Shown here in pieces: positions 37,034 through 49,238 of a stretch of DNA of 64,000 nt (its first letter is position 1; every line of letters begins with the position of its first letter). Origin of the DNA: Burkholderia aenigmatica (GTDB taxonomy: Bacteria > Pseudomonadota > Gammaproteobacteria > Burkholderiales > Burkholderiaceae); assembly GCF_902499175.1 (NCBI RefSeq), contig NZ_CABVQC010000026.1, forward strand, positions 41,533-105,532. The letters are read 5' to 3'. The notes under the pieces were generated by a model. The model made no database searches. It had not been told where the DNA came from and saw nothing but the letters and a program-made list of their open reading frames with translations. The position numbers were made by a program, and so were the translations under genes.

Positions 37034-37090
37034 TTAATTCTTGAAGCGATTCGCGGGAAACAAGTAGTTACAACCCCGGTTGCATGCAGT

Positions 37091-37175
37091 GCCGACGTGG
37101 TGAAATTGGTAGACACGCTATCTTGAGGGGGTAGTGGCGAAAGCTGTGCGAGTTCGAGTCTCGCCGTCGGCACCA
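37091..37175 (+). tRNA. tRNA-Leu (anticodon GAG)
   Basis: The 85-base gene has an acceptor stem GCCGACG/CGTCGGC, discriminator A and an encoded CCA. The anticodon stem CTATC/GGTAG encloses the loop TTGAGGG with anticodon GAG, reading CUC and CUU. A long variable arm and GTTCGAGTC T-loop are typical of tRNA-Leu. Confidence 0.97.
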
Positions 37176-37184
37176 AAGTTACTC

Positions 37185-37216
37185 AATGCCAGCCGCTTCT
37201 AGTGGCTGGCATTTTT
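37185..37216 (+). terminator. Terminator after tRNA-Leu
   Basis: AATGCCAGCC (37185-37194) pairs with GGCTGGCATT (37204-37213) across a 9-base loop and is followed by T residues to 37216. The remaining 112 bases before nuoA hold no clear consensus promoter; TATTCT at 37289-37294 is a weak -10 candidate. Confidence 0.88.
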
Positions 37217-37328
37217 CATTTCTGGGGTGTGCTTGCGGTTGTCTTGCGATTGCATGCACTCCGAAATGATTCCTTCCGCCGGAAGTGGTATTCTCCGGAC
37301 GCTCAGAACCAACCGATAGAGGATTGCC

Positions 37329-37688
37329 TTGAACCTCGCAGCCTATTACCCCGTCTTGTTGTTCCTCCTCGTGGGCACTGGTTTAGGTATAGCGCTGGTC
37401 AGCATCGGCAAGCTCCTTGGTCCCAACAAGCCGGACGTCGAGAAGAACGCACCGTACGAGTGCGGCTTCGAAGCCTTTGAAGACGCCCGGATGAAATTCG
37501 ACGTCCGGTACTACCTCGTCGCCATCCTGTTCATCATCTTCGATCTCGAAACCGCGTTCCTGTTTCCGTGGGGCGTCGCGCTCCGGGATATCGGCTGGCC
37601 GGGTTTCATCGCAATGATGATTTTTCTGCTCGAATTCCTGCTGGGCTTTGCCTATATCTGGAAGAAAGGCGGCCTCGACTGGGAGTGA
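37329..37688 (+). CDS. nuoA: NADH-quinone oxidoreductase subunit A
   Basis: This 119-residue subunit of the complex I membrane arm has three helices and the conserved loop [20 protein letters not shown], part of the quinone-channel region. The start is TTG at 37329, supported by AGAGGA just upstream; no ATG precedes the first helix. It is the first gene of the 14-gene nuo operon. Confidence 0.96.
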
Positions 37689-37750
37689 TGGGTTAATCGC
37701 CGGTTTGCATGGGCGGCCACGCTCGGTCGCTCGTCTGGAGTGGAAAGCAA

Positions 37751-38230
37751 ATGAGTATCGAAGGGGTCTTGAAGGAAGGGTTTGTCACCACGACGGCTGA
37801 CAAGCTGATCAACTGGACGCGTACTGGCTCGCTGTGGCCGATGACGTTCGGGCTCGCGTGTTGCGCCGTCGAAATGATGCATGCGGGCGCGGCCCGTTAC
37901 GACCTGGACCGGTTCGGCGTCGTGTTTCGCCCGAGTCCGCGTCAGTCGGACGTGATGATCGTCGCCGGCACGCTCTGCAACAAGATGGCGCCCGCGCTGC
38001 GTCGCGTGTACGACCAGATGGCCGAGCCGCGCTGGGTGATCTCGATGGGATCGTGCGCGAACGGCGGTGGTTACTACCACTACTCGTACTCGGTGGTCCG
38101 CGGCTGCGACCGGATCGTGCCGGTCGACGTCTACGTGCCGGGCTGTCCGCCCACGGCAGAGGCGCTGGTCTATGGCGTGATCCAGCTTCAGGCGAAGATC
38201 CGCCGCACCAATACCATCGCCCGTCAATAA
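37751..38230 (+). CDS. nuoB: NADH-quinone oxidoreductase subunit B
   Basis: This 159-residue subunit of the Q module carries the terminal [4Fe-4S] cluster N2, with ligands Cys37, Cys38, Cys102 and Cys132 ([25 protein letters not shown]). The ATG at 37751 is chosen; an in-frame extension to 37709 is unconserved. Confidence 0.98.
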   Translation: MSIEGVLKEGFVTTTADKLINWTRTGSLWPMTFGLACCAVEMMHAGAARYDLDRFGVVFRPSPRQSDVMIVAGTLCNKMAPALRRVYDQMAEPRWVISMGSCANGGGYYHYSYSVVRGCDRIVPVDVYVPGCPPTAEALVYGVIQLQAKIRRTNTIARQ

Positions 38231-38251
38231 AGCCCCGAGCGTCCCCTCAAT

Positions 38252-38854
38252 ATGGCAAGCAAAATCGAGACCCTCAAGGCAAACCTCGAAGCCGCGCTTG
38301 GCGCGCGCGTGGTGAGCCTCACCGAAGCGATCGGTGAAGTGACGCTCGTCGTGAAGGCGAGCGATTACCTCGAAGTCGCAAAGATGCTGCGCGACGATCC
38401 GAAGCTCCGTTTCGAGCAACTGATCGACCTGTGCGGCGTCGACTACCAGACCTTCGGCGACGGCGCTTACGACGGCCCGCGTTTCGCGGCCGTGTCGCAC
38501 CTGCTGTCGGTCACGAACAACTGGCGCCTGCGCCTGCGCGCATTCGCGCCGGACGACGACCTGCCGATCGTGGCATCGCTGGTCGACATCTGGACCTCCG
38601 CGAACTGGTACGAGCGCGAAGCGTTCGACCTGTACGGCATCGTGTTCGAAGGCCACCCCGACCTGCGCCGCATCCTCACCGACTACGGCTTCATCGGCCA
38701 CCCGTTCCGCAAGGACTTCCCGGTGTCGGGCTACGTCGAAATGCGTTACGACCCGGAAGAGAAGCGGGTCGTGTACCAGCCGGTGACGATCGAGCCGCGC
38801 GAAATCACGCCGCGCGTGATCCGCGAGGATCGCTATGGCGGTCTGAAACATTAA
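38252..38854 (+). CDS. nuoC: NADH-quinone oxidoreductase subunit C
   Basis: This 200-residue 30-kDa-type subunit has the signature [21 protein letters not shown] region and ends DRYGGLKH. It is separate from NuoD, unlike the E. coli NuoCD fusion. It belongs to the connecting Q module. Confidence 0.98.
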   Translation: MASKIETLKANLEAALGARVVSLTEAIGEVTLVVKASDYLEVAKMLRDDPKLRFEQLIDLCGVDYQTFGDGAYDGPRFAAVSHLLSVTNNWRLRLRAFAPDDDLPIVASLVDIWTSANWYEREAFDLYGIVFEGHPDLRRILTDYGFIGHPFRKDFPVSGYVEMRYDPEEKRVVYQPVTIEPREITPRVIREDRYGGLKH

Positions 38855-38863
38855 GGGGGCGTC

Positions 38864-40117
38864 ATGGCAGAAATCAAGAACTACACGCTCAACTTCGGCC
38901 CGCAGCACCCGGCAGCGCACGGCGTGCTGCGCCTCGTGCTCGAGCTCGACGGCGAAGTCATCCAGCGTGCCGATCCGCACATCGGCCTGCTGCACCGCGC
39001 GACCGAAAAGCTCGCGGAATCCAAAACGTTCATCCAGTCCGTGCCGTACATGGATCGTCTCGACTACGTGTCGATGATGGTCAACGAGCACGGCTACGTG
39101 CTCGCGATCGAAAAGCTGCTCGGCATCGAAGTGCCGGAGCGCGCGCAGTACATCCGCGTGCTGTTCGACGAGATCACGCGCGTGCTGAACCACCTGATGT
39201 GGATCGGCGCGCACGCACTCGACGTCGGCGCGATGGCCGTGTTCCTGTACGCATTCCGCGAACGCGAAGACCTGATGGACGTGTACGAAGCGGTGTCCGG
39301 TGCCCGGATGCACGCGGCGTACTACCGTCCGGGCGGCGTCTATCGCGATCTGCCTGACGCAATGCCGCAATACAAGGCGTCGAAGATCCGTAACGAGAAG
39401 GCGCTCGCGAAGATGAACGAAGCGCGCAGCGGCTCGGTGCTCGACTTCATCGACGACTTCTTCACGCGCTTCCCGAAGTGCGTCGACGAATACGAAACGC
39501 TGCTCACCGACAACCGGATCTGGAAGCAGCGTCTGGTCGGGATCGGCGTGGTCAGCCCGGAACGTGCGCTGCAGATGGGCCTGACGGGCCCGATGCTGCG
39601 CGGCTCGGGCATCGCCTGGGATCTGCGCAAGAAGCAGCCGTACGAAGTGTACGATCGCATGGATTTCGATGTGCCGGTCGGCGTGAACGGCGATTGCTAC
39701 GACCGCTATCTGGTGCGCGTCGAAGAAATGCGCCAGTCGATCCGTATCGCGAAACAGTGTATTGAGTGGCTCCGCAAGAATCAGGGCCCGGTGATGACGG
39801 ACAATCACAAGGTTGCCCCGCCGTCGCGCGTCGGCATGAAGACCAACATGGAAGACTTGATTCACCACTTCAAGCTCTTCACCGAAGGTTTCCATGTGCC
39901 GGAAGGCGAAGCGTACGCGGCGGTCGAGCATCCGAAGGGTGAGTTCGGCATCTACCTCGTGTCGGATGGTGCCAACAAGCCGTATCGCCTCAAGATTCGC
40001 GCGCCGGGTTTCGCGCACCTGGCGTCGCTCGACGAAATGGCACGCGGTCACATGATCGCCGATGCCGTCACGATCATCGGTACGCAGGACATCGTGTTCG
40101 GCGAAATCGATCGCTAA
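38864..40117 (+). CDS. nuoD: NADH-quinone oxidoreductase subunit D
   Basis: This 417-residue 49-kDa-type subunit forms the quinone site with NuoB. It shows [33 protein letters not shown] and the C-terminal DIVFGEIDR. It lies 9 bases after nuoC with AAGGGGGCGTC before its ATG. Confidence 0.98.
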   Translation: MAEIKNYTLNFGPQHPAAHGVLRLVLELDGEVIQRADPHIGLLHRATEKLAESKTFIQSVPYMDRLDYVSMMVNEHGYVLAIEKLLGIEVPERAQYIRVLFDEITRVLNHLMWIGAHALDVGAMAVFLYAFREREDLMDVYEAVSGARMHAAYYRPGGVYRDLPDAMPQYKASKIRNEKALAKMNEARSGSVLDFIDDFFTRFPKCVDEYETLLTDNRIWKQRLVGIGVVSPERALQMGLTGPMLRGSGIAWDLRKKQPYEVYDRMDFDVPVGVNGDCYDRYLVRVEEMRQSIRIAKQCIEWLRKNQGPVMTDNHKVAPPSRVGMKTNMEDLIHHFKLFTEGFHVPEGEAYAAVEHPKGEFGIYLVSDGANKPYRLKIRAPGFAHLASLDEMARGHMIADAVTIIGTQDIVFGEIDR

Positions 40118-40124
40118 TGGTTAG

Positions 40125-40247
40125 CGCCGCCCGCGCGAGCGGGCGGCGAGCAGCAAGTCACACGCGATGCGCGCTGAACCGGCGCGGCTTCGCAAGCTGT
40201 CAACAGTGAGCGCCAGGTCTGCCGTCCATGCACCCCAATGTGCGGCA
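40125..40247 (+). repeat. Hairpins in the nuoD-nuoE gap
   Basis: The 171-base gap has a 10-bp GC-rich stem (40125-40134 with 40139-40148) capped by a GCGA tetraloop of the stable GNRA class. A weaker hairpin joins CTGCCG and CGGCAG around 40218-40247. They may set mRNA processing or stability within the operon. No T-run follows. Confidence 0.5.
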
Positions 40248-40288
40248 GGTTGTTCGTTCGGTAGGAATTGAAAGAGTCGTGTCTGAAA

Positions 40289-40774
40289 ATGATCTCAGCT
40301 GAAGGCCTGAAGGAAATCGATCGAGCGTTGACGAAGTATCCCGCCGATCAGAAACAGTCCGCCGTGATGTCGGCGTTGGCCGTTGCTCAGGAAGAGCACG
40401 GCTGGCTGTCGCCCGAACTGATGCAGTTCGTTGCGGACTATCTCGGCATGCCGGCCGTTGCCGTGCAGGAAGTCGCGACGTTCTACACGATGTACGAGCT
40501 CAACCCGGTCGGCAAGCACAAGATCACGCTCTGTACGAACCTGCCGTGCCAGCTTGGCCCGCACGGCGGCGCGGAAGCGACTGCCGACTACCTGAAACAG
40601 AAGCTGGGCATCGGCTTCGGCGAGACCACGCCCGACGGCAAGTTCACGCTGAAGGAAGGCGAATGCATGGGCTCGTGCGGCGATGCACCGGTGCTGCTGG
40701 TGAACAACCACAGAATGTGCAGCTTCATGAGCCGCGAGAAGATCGACCAGCTGCTTGAGGAGCTCTCGAAATGA
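40289..40774 (+). CDS. nuoE: NADH-quinone oxidoreductase subunit E
   Basis: This 161-residue thioredoxin-like subunit binds the [2Fe-2S] cluster N1a through Cys82, Cys87, Cys126 and Cys130 ([16 protein letters not shown]). The ATG at 40289 begins the conserved [11 protein letters not shown]; a TTG at 40268 would add seven residues and lacks suitable ribosome-site spacing. Its stop overlaps nuoF as ATGA. Confidence 0.95.
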   Translation: MISAEGLKEIDRALTKYPADQKQSAVMSALAVAQEEHGWLSPELMQFVADYLGMPAVAVQEVATFYTMYELNPVGKHKITLCTNLPCQLGPHGGAEATADYLKQKLGIGFGETTPDGKFTLKEGECMGSCGDAPVLLVNNHRMCSFMSREKIDQLLEELSK

Positions 40775-42081
40775 CGTCCCTCCACGACCGTCACATCAAA
40801 CCGCTGATCCTCGCTGGTCTGAACGGCGAGAACTGGCATCTCGAAGATTACGTCGCGCGTGGCGGCTACAAGCAGCTGCGCCGCATTCTCGAAGAAAAGA
40901 TTCCGCCCGAGCAGGTGATCGCCGACGTCAAGGCGTCGGGCCTGCGTGGCCGTGGCGGTGCGGGCTTCCCGACCGGCCTGAAGTGGAGCTTCATGCCGCG
41001 CCAGTTCCCGGGGCAGAAGTACCTCGTCTGCAACTCGGACGAAGGCGAACCGGGCACGTTCAAGGATCGCGACATCCTGCGCTGGAACCCGCATGCGCTG
41101 ATCGAAGGCATGGCCATCGGCGCGTACGCGATGGGCATCACCGTCGGCTACAACTACATCCACGGCGAAATCTTCGAAGTGTATCGGCGCTTCGAAGCCG
41201 CGCTCGATGAAGCGCGCGCTGCCGGGTTCCTCGGCGACAACATCATGGGCTCGGAATTCTCGTTCCAGCTGCACGCGCACCACGGTTACGGCGCGTACAT
41301 CTGCGGCGAAGAAACGGCACTGCTCGAGTCGCTCGAAGGCAAGAAGGGCCAGCCGCGCTTCAAGCCGCCGTTCCCGGCGAGCTTCGGCGTGTACGGCAAG
41401 CCCACCACGATCAACAACACCGAGACGTTCGCCGCGGTGCCGTTCCTGCTGTCCATCGGGCCGCAGAATTACCTTGAGATCGGCAAGCCGAACAACGGCG
41501 GCACGAAGATTTTCTCGGTGTCGGGCGACGTCGAGCGTCCGGGCAACTACGAAGTGCCGCTCGGCACGCCGTTCGCGACGCTGATGGAGCTCGCCGGCGG
41601 GATGCGCGGCGGCAAGAAGATCAAGGCCGTGATTCCGGGCGGTTCGTCGGCGCCGGTGATCCCGGGCGACATCATGATGCAGACGGATCTCGACTACGAT
41701 TCGATCGCGAAGGCGGGCTCGATGCTCGGTTCCGGCGCGGTGATCGTGATGGACGAGACGCGCTGCATGGTGCGCTCGCTGCTGCGCCTGTCGTACTTCT
41801 ACTACGAGGAATCGTGCGGCCAGTGCACGCCGTGCCGTGAAGGCACCGGCTGGCTGTATCGCGTCGTGAATCGTATCGAGCACGGCGAAGGGCGCCAGGA
41901 AGATCTGGACCTGCTGAACTCGGTTGCCGAGAACATCATGGGCCGCACGATCTGTGCACTCGGCGATGCGGCGGCGATGCCGGTACGCGGGATGCTCAAG
42001 CACTACTGGGACGAATTCGCGTACCACGTCGAGCACAAGCACTGCATGGTCGGCGGCCACGCGCACGCAGCGGCAGCCTGA
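40771..42081 (+). CDS. nuoF: NADH-quinone oxidoreductase subunit F
   Basis: This 436-residue subunit binds NADH and FMN ([25 protein letters not shown]) and cluster N3 through Cys349, Cys352, Cys355 ([11 protein letters not shown]) and a later cysteine in TICALGD near 395. It is the electron entry point of complex I. Confidence 0.98.
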   Translation: MTSLHDRHIKPLILAGLNGENWHLEDYVARGGYKQLRRILEEKIPPEQVIADVKASGLRGRGGAGFPTGLKWSFMPRQFPGQKYLVCNSDEGEPGTFKDRDILRWNPHALIEGMAIGAYAMGITVGYNYIHGEIFEVYRRFEAALDEARAAGFLGDNIMGSEFSFQLHAHHGYGAYICGEETALLESLEGKKGQPRFKPPFPASFGVYGKPTTINNTETFAAVPFLLSIGPQNYLEIGKPNNGGTKIFSVSGDVERPGNYEVPLGTPFATLMELAGGMRGGKKIKAVIPGGSSAPVIPGDIMMQTDLDYDSIAKAGSMLGSGAVIVMDETRCMVRSLLRLSYFYYEESCGQCTPCREGTGWLYRVVNRIEHGEGRQEDLDLLNSVAENIMGRTICALGDAAAMPVRGMLKHYWDEFAYHVEHKHCMVGGHAHAAAA

Positions 42082-42163
42082 AGCGTACCCGGTTGCGGAA
42101 TTTGAGCGCACGGTCGGGCGAAGGCGCGAACGGGCGGAAATAGGTTAAGGACCATTCACCATC

Positions 42164-44494
42164 ATGGTTGAACTTGAAATAGACGGCAAGAAGGTCGAGG
42201 TGCCCGAAGGCAGCATGGTGATCCAGGCTGCGCACAAGGCGGATAAGTACATTCCTCACTTCTGCTATCACAAGAAACTGTCGGTTGCGGCCAACTGCCG
42301 GATGTGTCTCGTCGAAGTCGAGAAGATGCCGAAGGCCGTGCCTGCCTGTGCGACCCCCGTGTCGGCCGGCATGATCGTCCATACGCAATCCGACAAGGCC
42401 GTGAAGGCGCAGCAGTCGGTGATGGAATTCCTCCTCATCAACCACCCGCTCGACTGCCCGATCTGCGATCAGGGCGGAGAATGCCAGCTGCAGGATCTGG
42501 CGGTCGGTTACGGCAAGTCGTCGTCGCGCTACGCGGAAGAGAAGCGCGTGGTGTTCCACAAGAACGTGGGCCCGCTGATCTCGATGGAAGAAATGTCGCG
42601 CTGCATCCACTGCACGCGCTGCGTCCGCTTCGGTCAGGAAATCGCCGGCGTGATGGAGTTCGGCATGCTGGGCCGCGGCGAGCACTCGGAAATCACGACG
42701 TTCGTCGGCAAGACGGTCGATTCCGAAATGTCGGGCAACATGATCGACCTGTGCCCGGTCGGCGCGCTGACCAGCAAGCCGTTCCGCTACAGCGCCCGGA
42801 CGTGGGAACTGTCGCGCCGCAAGTCGGTGAGCCCGCACGATTCCGTCGGCGCGAACCTCGTGGTACAGGTGAAGAACAACCGCGTGATGCGCGTGCTGCC
42901 GTTCGAGAACGAAGCCATCAACGAATGCTGGATCTCGGACAAGGATCGCTTCTCGTATGAAGGCCTCAACAGCGAAGAGCGCCTGACGAAGCCGATGCTG
43001 AAGCAGGGCGGCCAGTGGATCGAAACTGACTGGCAGACCGCACTCGAATACGTCGCGAAGGGCCTGAAGGGCATCGCTGCGGATCACGGCGCGAACGCGC
43101 TGGCGATGCTCGCAAGCGCGCACAGCACGGCCGAAGAGCTGTTCCTCGTGAAGCAGCTCGCCAACGAACTGAAGACGCCGAACGTCGACTTCCGTCTGCG
43201 CCAGCAGGATTTCTCGGCGCCGGTGCAGGGCGCACCGTGGCTCGGCATGCCGATCGCCGACCTGTCGAACGTGGACGCCGCGTTCGTCGTCGGTTCGTTC
43301 CTGCGCCGCGACCACCCGCTGTTCGCCGCCCGCCTGCGTCAGGCCGCGAAGAACGGCGCGAAGCTGCACTTCCTGCACGCAACCGGTGACGACGCGCTGA
43401 TCCCGACCGCGCAACGCATCGTTGCTGCGCCGTCCGCGTGGCTCGACGAGCTGGCCGGCATCGCCGCGGCCGTCGCGCAACTGCGCGGCGTCGCGCTGCC
43501 CGACACGCTCGCGGGCGTCACGGCATCGCCGGCTGCACAGGCTGTCGCCCAGTCGCTCGCGAACGGCGAACGCCGCGCAGTGCTGCTCGGCAACGTCGCG
43601 GTCCGCCATCCGGAATTCGCCAAGCTGCACGCTGTCGCCAAGTGGATCGCCGACAACACCGGCGCCACGTTCGGCTTCCTGACGGAAGCGGCGAACACGG
43701 TCGGTGCGCACGTCGTCGGCGCACTGCCGGGAGAAGGCGGCCTGAACGCACGCGAAGCGTTCGCGCAGCCGCGCAAGGGCTACGTGCTGCTGAACGTCGA
43801 ACCGGAATTCGACACTGCCGACCCGGCGCAGGCGCTTGCCGCCCTGAACCAGGCGGAAATGGTCGTCGTGATGTCGCCGTTCAAGCACGGCCTCGACTAC
43901 GCCGACGTGCTGCTGCCGGTTGCGCCGTTTACGGAAACGGCCGGCACGTACGTGAATGCGGAAGGCACCGTGCAGAGCTTCAACGGCGTCGTGCGCCCGC
44001 TCGGCGACACGCGTCCGGGCTGGAAGGTACTGCGCGTGCTCGGTAGCCTGCTCGGCCTGCCGAACTTCGAATACGAGACCTCGGAAGAAGTGCGTCTCGC
44101 AGCGCTCGGCGACGCCGGCGTCGCGGGCCGCCTGTCGAACCAGACGTCGGTCGCACCGGTGCGCGTCGCGGCGAATGCCGCGAACGGCGGGTTCGAGCGC
44201 CTGGCCGATGTGCCGATCTATCACGCCGACGCACTCGTGCGCCGCGCAGGTGCGCTGCATCTGACGGCCGCTGCGAAGGCGGCGAATGCCGCAGCCCTGC
44301 CGGCCGCGCTGTTCGACAAGCTGGGCTTGAAGGAAGGCGACGCGGTGCGCGTGCGCCAGGGCGAGCGTGCGGTGCAGTTGCCGGCCGTGCGCGACGCGAA
44401 TCTTGCGGAGACCGTCGTTCGCGTGTCGGCGGCGACGCCTGCCGGCGCAGCGCTCGGTAGCCTGTCCGGTGAACTGGTGGTGGAGAAGGCGTAA
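42164..44494 (+). CDS. nuoG: NADH-quinone oxidoreductase subunit G
   Basis: This 776-residue iron-sulfur subunit has an N-terminal [2Fe-2S] ferredoxin domain (NCRMCLVEVEK), the CPICDQGGECQLQD segment, CIHCTRCVRFG and a large molybdopterin-oxidoreductase-like C-terminal domain without a cofactor role. It abuts nuoH without spacing. Confidence 0.98.
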   Translation: MVELEIDGKKVEVPEGSMVIQAAHKADKYIPHFCYHKKLSVAANCRMCLVEVEKMPKAVPACATPVSAGMIVHTQSDKAVKAQQSVMEFLLINHPLDCPICDQGGECQLQDLAVGYGKSSSRYAEEKRVVFHKNVGPLISMEEMSRCIHCTRCVRFGQEIAGVMEFGMLGRGEHSEITTFVGKTVDSEMSGNMIDLCPVGALTSKPFRYSARTWELSRRKSVSPHDSVGANLVVQVKNNRVMRVLPFENEAINECWISDKDRFSYEGLNSEERLTKPMLKQGGQWIETDWQTALEYVAKGLKGIAADHGANALAMLASAHSTAEELFLVKQLANELKTPNVDFRLRQQDFSAPVQGAPWLGMPIADLSNVDAAFVVGSFLRRDHPLFAARLRQAAKNGAKLHFLHATGDDALIPTAQRIVAAPSAWLDELAGIAAAVAQLRGVALPDTLAGVTASPAAQAVAQSLANGERRAVLLGNVAVRHPEFAKLHAVAKWIADNTGATFGFLTEAANTVGAHVVGALPGEGGLNAREAFAQPRKGYVLLNVEPEFDTADPAQALAALNQAEMVVVMSPFKHGLDYADVLLPVAPFTETAGTYVNAEGTVQSFNGVVRPLGDTRPGWKVLRVLGSLLGLPNFEYETSEEVRLAALGDAGVAGRLSNQTSVAPVRVAANAANGGFERLADVPIYHADALVRRAGALHLTAAAKAANAAALPAALFDKLGLKEGDAVRVRQGERAVQLPAVRDANLAETVVRVSAATPAGAALGSLSGELVVEKA

Positions 44495-45562
44495 ATGAGC
44501 TTGTTCGATACGATCAACGCGGGCGGGTCCCAGCTTCTCGGCTTCGCGTGGCCGACGGTGTGGGCAGTCGTGCGCATCCTCGTCGTCTCCGTCGTCATCC
44601 TGCTGTGCGTCGCGTACCTGATTCTGTGGGAACGCAAGCTGATCGGCTGGATGCACGTGCGTCTCGGCCCGAACCGCGTCGGCCCCGGCGGCCTGCTGCA
44701 GCCGATCGCCGACGTGCTGAAGCTGCTGCTGAAGGAAGTCATTCAGCCGAGCGCCGCCAGCCGCTGGCTGTACCTGATCGCGCCGGTGATGACCGTCGTG
44801 CCGGCGTTCGCCGTGTGGGCGGTGATCCCGTTCCAGGCCAAGGCCGTGCTCGCGGACATCAACGCGGGTCTGCTGTACGCGATGGCGATCTCGTCGATCG
44901 GCGTGTACGCGGTGATTCTCGCCGGCTGGGCGTCGAACTCGAAGTACGCATTTCTCGGTGCGATGCGCGCCGCAGCGCAGATGGTCTCGTACGAAATCTC
45001 GATGGGCTTCGCGCTGGTGCTCGTGCTGATGACGGCCGGCAGCCTGAACATGTCGGAAATCGTCGGCTCGCAGCAACACGGCTTCTTCGCTGGCCACGGC
45101 GTGAACTTCCTGTCGTGGAACTGGCTGCCGCTGCTGCCGGCGTTCGTCGTGTACTTCATCTCGGGCATCGCCGAAACGAACCGCCACCCGTTCGACGTGG
45201 TGGAAGGGGAGTCGGAAATCGTCGCGGGTCACATGATCGATTACTCGGGTATGGCGTTCGCGCTGTTCTTCCTCGCCGAGTACATCAACATGATCGTGAT
45301 CTCGGCGCTGACTGCGACGCTGTTCCTCGGCGGCTGGGATGCACCGTTCGAATTCCTGTCGTTCATTCCGGGCATCTTCTGGCTGGTGCTGAAGATATTC
45401 GCGCTGCTGTCGGTGTTCATCTGGGTTCGCGCGACGTTCCCGCGTTTCCGTTACGACCAGATCATGCGCTTGGGCTGGAAGGTGTTCCTGCCCGTCACGG
45501 TGGTCTGGGTGGTCGTGGTCGGCTTCTGGATGATGTCGCCGCTCAACATCTGGGTGAAGTAA
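44495..45562 (+). CDS. nuoH: NADH-quinone oxidoreductase subunit H
   Basis: This 355-residue membrane subunit has eight helices and the conserved [19 protein letters not shown] and [15 protein letters not shown] loop ([20 protein letters not shown]) that lines the quinone channel. It starts directly after the nuoG stop. Confidence 0.98.
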   Translation: MSLFDTINAGGSQLLGFAWPTVWAVVRILVVSVVILLCVAYLILWERKLIGWMHVRLGPNRVGPGGLLQPIADVLKLLLKEVIQPSAASRWLYLIAPVMTVVPAFAVWAVIPFQAKAVLADINAGLLYAMAISSIGVYAVILAGWASNSKYAFLGAMRAAAQMVSYEISMGFALVLVLMTAGSLNMSEIVGSQQHGFFAGHGVNFLSWNWLPLLPAFVVYFISGIAETNRHPFDVVEGESEIVAGHMIDYSGMAFALFFLAEYINMIVISALTATLFLGGWDAPFEFLSFIPGIFWLVLKIFALLSVFIWVRATFPRFRYDQIMRLGWKVFLPVTVVWVVVVGFWMMSPLNIWVK

Positions 45563-45574
45563 TCGGACGAAATC

Positions 45575-46063
45575 ATGAGCGCAATCCAACACTTCTTTAA
45601 GACCTTCTTCCTGACCGAGCTGCTGCAGGGGCTCGCGCTGACCGGCCGTTACACGTTCAAGCGCAAGGTCACCGTGCAGTTCCCGGAAGAAAAGACGCCG
45701 ATTTCGCCGCGTTTCCGCGGGCTGCATGCACTGCGCCGCTACGAAAACGGCGAAGAGCGCTGCATCGCGTGCAAGCTGTGCGAGGCCGTGTGCCCCGCGA
45801 TGGCGATCACGATCGAATCGGAAACGCGCGCGGACAACACGCGCCGCACGACGCGCTACGACATCGACCTGACGAAGTGCATCTTCTGCGGTTTCTGCGA
45901 AGAGAGCTGCCCGGTCGATTCGATCGTCGAGACGCAGATTCTCGAGTACCACGGCGAAAAGCGCGGCGACCTGTATTTCACGAAGGAAATGCTGCTCGCA
46001 GTGGGCGATCGCTACGAGAAGGACATCGCAGCGGCGAAGGCTGCCGACGCGCCGTATCGTTGA
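45575..46063 (+). CDS. nuoI: NADH-quinone oxidoreductase subunit I
   Basis: This 162-residue ferredoxin-type subunit carries clusters N6a and N6b in two CxxCxxCxxxCP motifs ([14 protein letters not shown] and [14 protein letters not shown]). It links the NuoG side to NuoB in the peripheral arm. Confidence 0.98.
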
Positions 46064-46078
46064 TTGTGTTTGCAGTGC

Positions 46079-46119
46079 CGGCCCGAAGCACGGGCCGAGC
46101 CGCCGCGACGGGTGCGGCT
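46079..46119 (+). repeat. Tandem hairpins in the nuoI-nuoJ gap
   Basis: CGGCCCG/CGGGCCG (46079-46085, 46091-46097) is followed directly by AGCCGC/GCGGCT (46098-46103, 46114-46119). The gap has no T-run, so these are more likely mRNA-processing or stability elements than terminators. Confidence 0.45.
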
Positions 46120-46175
46120 CGCAAGAGCGTCCCGCAAGCCGCGCCTGACTATGGCCTAACGATGAACCGGTAATC

Positions 46176-46826
46176 ATGGAATTCACGACCGTACTGTTCT
46201 ACATCTTCGCGCTGCTCCTGGTGGTATCAGGGCTGAAGGTGATCACTTCGCGCAACCCGGTGGCGTCTGCGCTTTTCCTTGTGCTGGCGTTCTTCAACGC
46301 CGCCGCGATCTGGATGCTGCTGGAAGCGGAGTTCCTCGCGATCCTGCTGGTGCTGGTCTACGTGGGCGCCGTGATGGTGCTGTTCCTGTTCGTCGTGATG
46401 ATGCTGGACATCAACATCGACTACCTGCGTCGCGACTTCAAACGCTTCGTCCCGATGGCGACCGTGGTCGGCGCGATCATCGTGATCGAAACCGCGCTGA
46501 TCCTGTGGCGCGGCTACGGCGACACGCAGACGGTGCACGCGATGGCGACGGGCGAGATGGCCAACTGGTCGAACACGCGACTGATCGGCAAGGTGATCTA
46601 CACCGACTACATCTTCGCGTTTGAAATCGCCGGCCTCGTGCTGCTGGTCGCGATCATTGCCGCAATCGGGCTGACCGAGCGCAAGGGCAAGGACAGCAAG
46701 CGCCAGCGCGTGTCGGATCAGGTCAAGGTGCGCCGCAACGACCGCGTGCGCCTCGTGAAGATGGAAGCGGAAAAGCCGCAGCCGGAAACGGCGCAGAGCG
46801 AAGCCGGTTCGAGCACCAACGGCTAA
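46176..46826 (+). CDS. nuoJ: NADH-quinone oxidoreductase subunit J
   Basis: This 216-residue membrane subunit has five helices; helix 3 carries LVYVGAVMVLFLFVVMMLDI with the pi-bulge region. The C-terminal tail is long, charged and unconserved (about 40 residues). It sits 112 bases after nuoI and 18 bases before nuoK. Confidence 0.97.
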   Translation: MEFTTVLFYIFALLLVVSGLKVITSRNPVASALFLVLAFFNAAAIWMLLEAEFLAILLVLVYVGAVMVLFLFVVMMLDINIDYLRRDFKRFVPMATVVGAIIVIETALILWRGYGDTQTVHAMATGEMANWSNTRLIGKVIYTDYIFAFEIAGLVLLVAIIAAIGLTERKGKDSKRQRVSDQVKVRRNDRVRLVKMEAEKPQPETAQSEAGSSTNG

Positions 46827-46844
46827 GCGGAGGAAAAGAAAACC

Positions 46845-47150
46845 ATGCTGACTCTGGCTCACTACCTCGTACTCGGCGCGATCCTCTTTGCGATCGCGAT
46901 CGTCGGGATCTTCCTGAACCGCCGCAACGTCATCATCATCCTGATGTCGATTGAACTGATGCTGCTGGCGGTGAACACCAACTTCGTCGCGTTTTCGCAT
47001 TACCTCGGCGATGTGCACGGCCAGATCTTCGTGTTCTTCGTGCTGACGGTCGCCGCAGCGGAAGCCGCGATCGGCCTCGCGATTCTGGTGACCCTGTTCC
47101 GTAAGCTCGACACGATCAATGTCGAGGATCTCGATCAGCTCAAAGGTTAA
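46845..47150 (+). CDS. nuoK: NADH-quinone oxidoreductase subunit K
   Basis: This 101-residue subunit has three helices with the conserved proton-path glutamates in [11 protein letters not shown] and [21 protein letters not shown] stands before the ATG. Confidence 0.98.
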   Translation: MLTLAHYLVLGAILFAIAIVGIFLNRRNVIIILMSIELMLLAVNTNFVAFSHYLGDVHGQIFVFFVLTVAAAEAAIGLAILVTLFRKLDTINVEDLDQLKG

Positions 47151-47167
47151 TTTCAGGCAACGCTGTT

Positions 47168-49222
<2,055 letters not shown>

Positions 49223-49238
49223 GGCGGGGGACAACTTA

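Noticed and set aside
41996..46186. Nearly 1400-codon minus-strand open frame across nuoF to nuoI
   Set aside because: It is antisense to well-defined complex I genes, with Arg/His-rich low-information sequence; an artefact of high GC.
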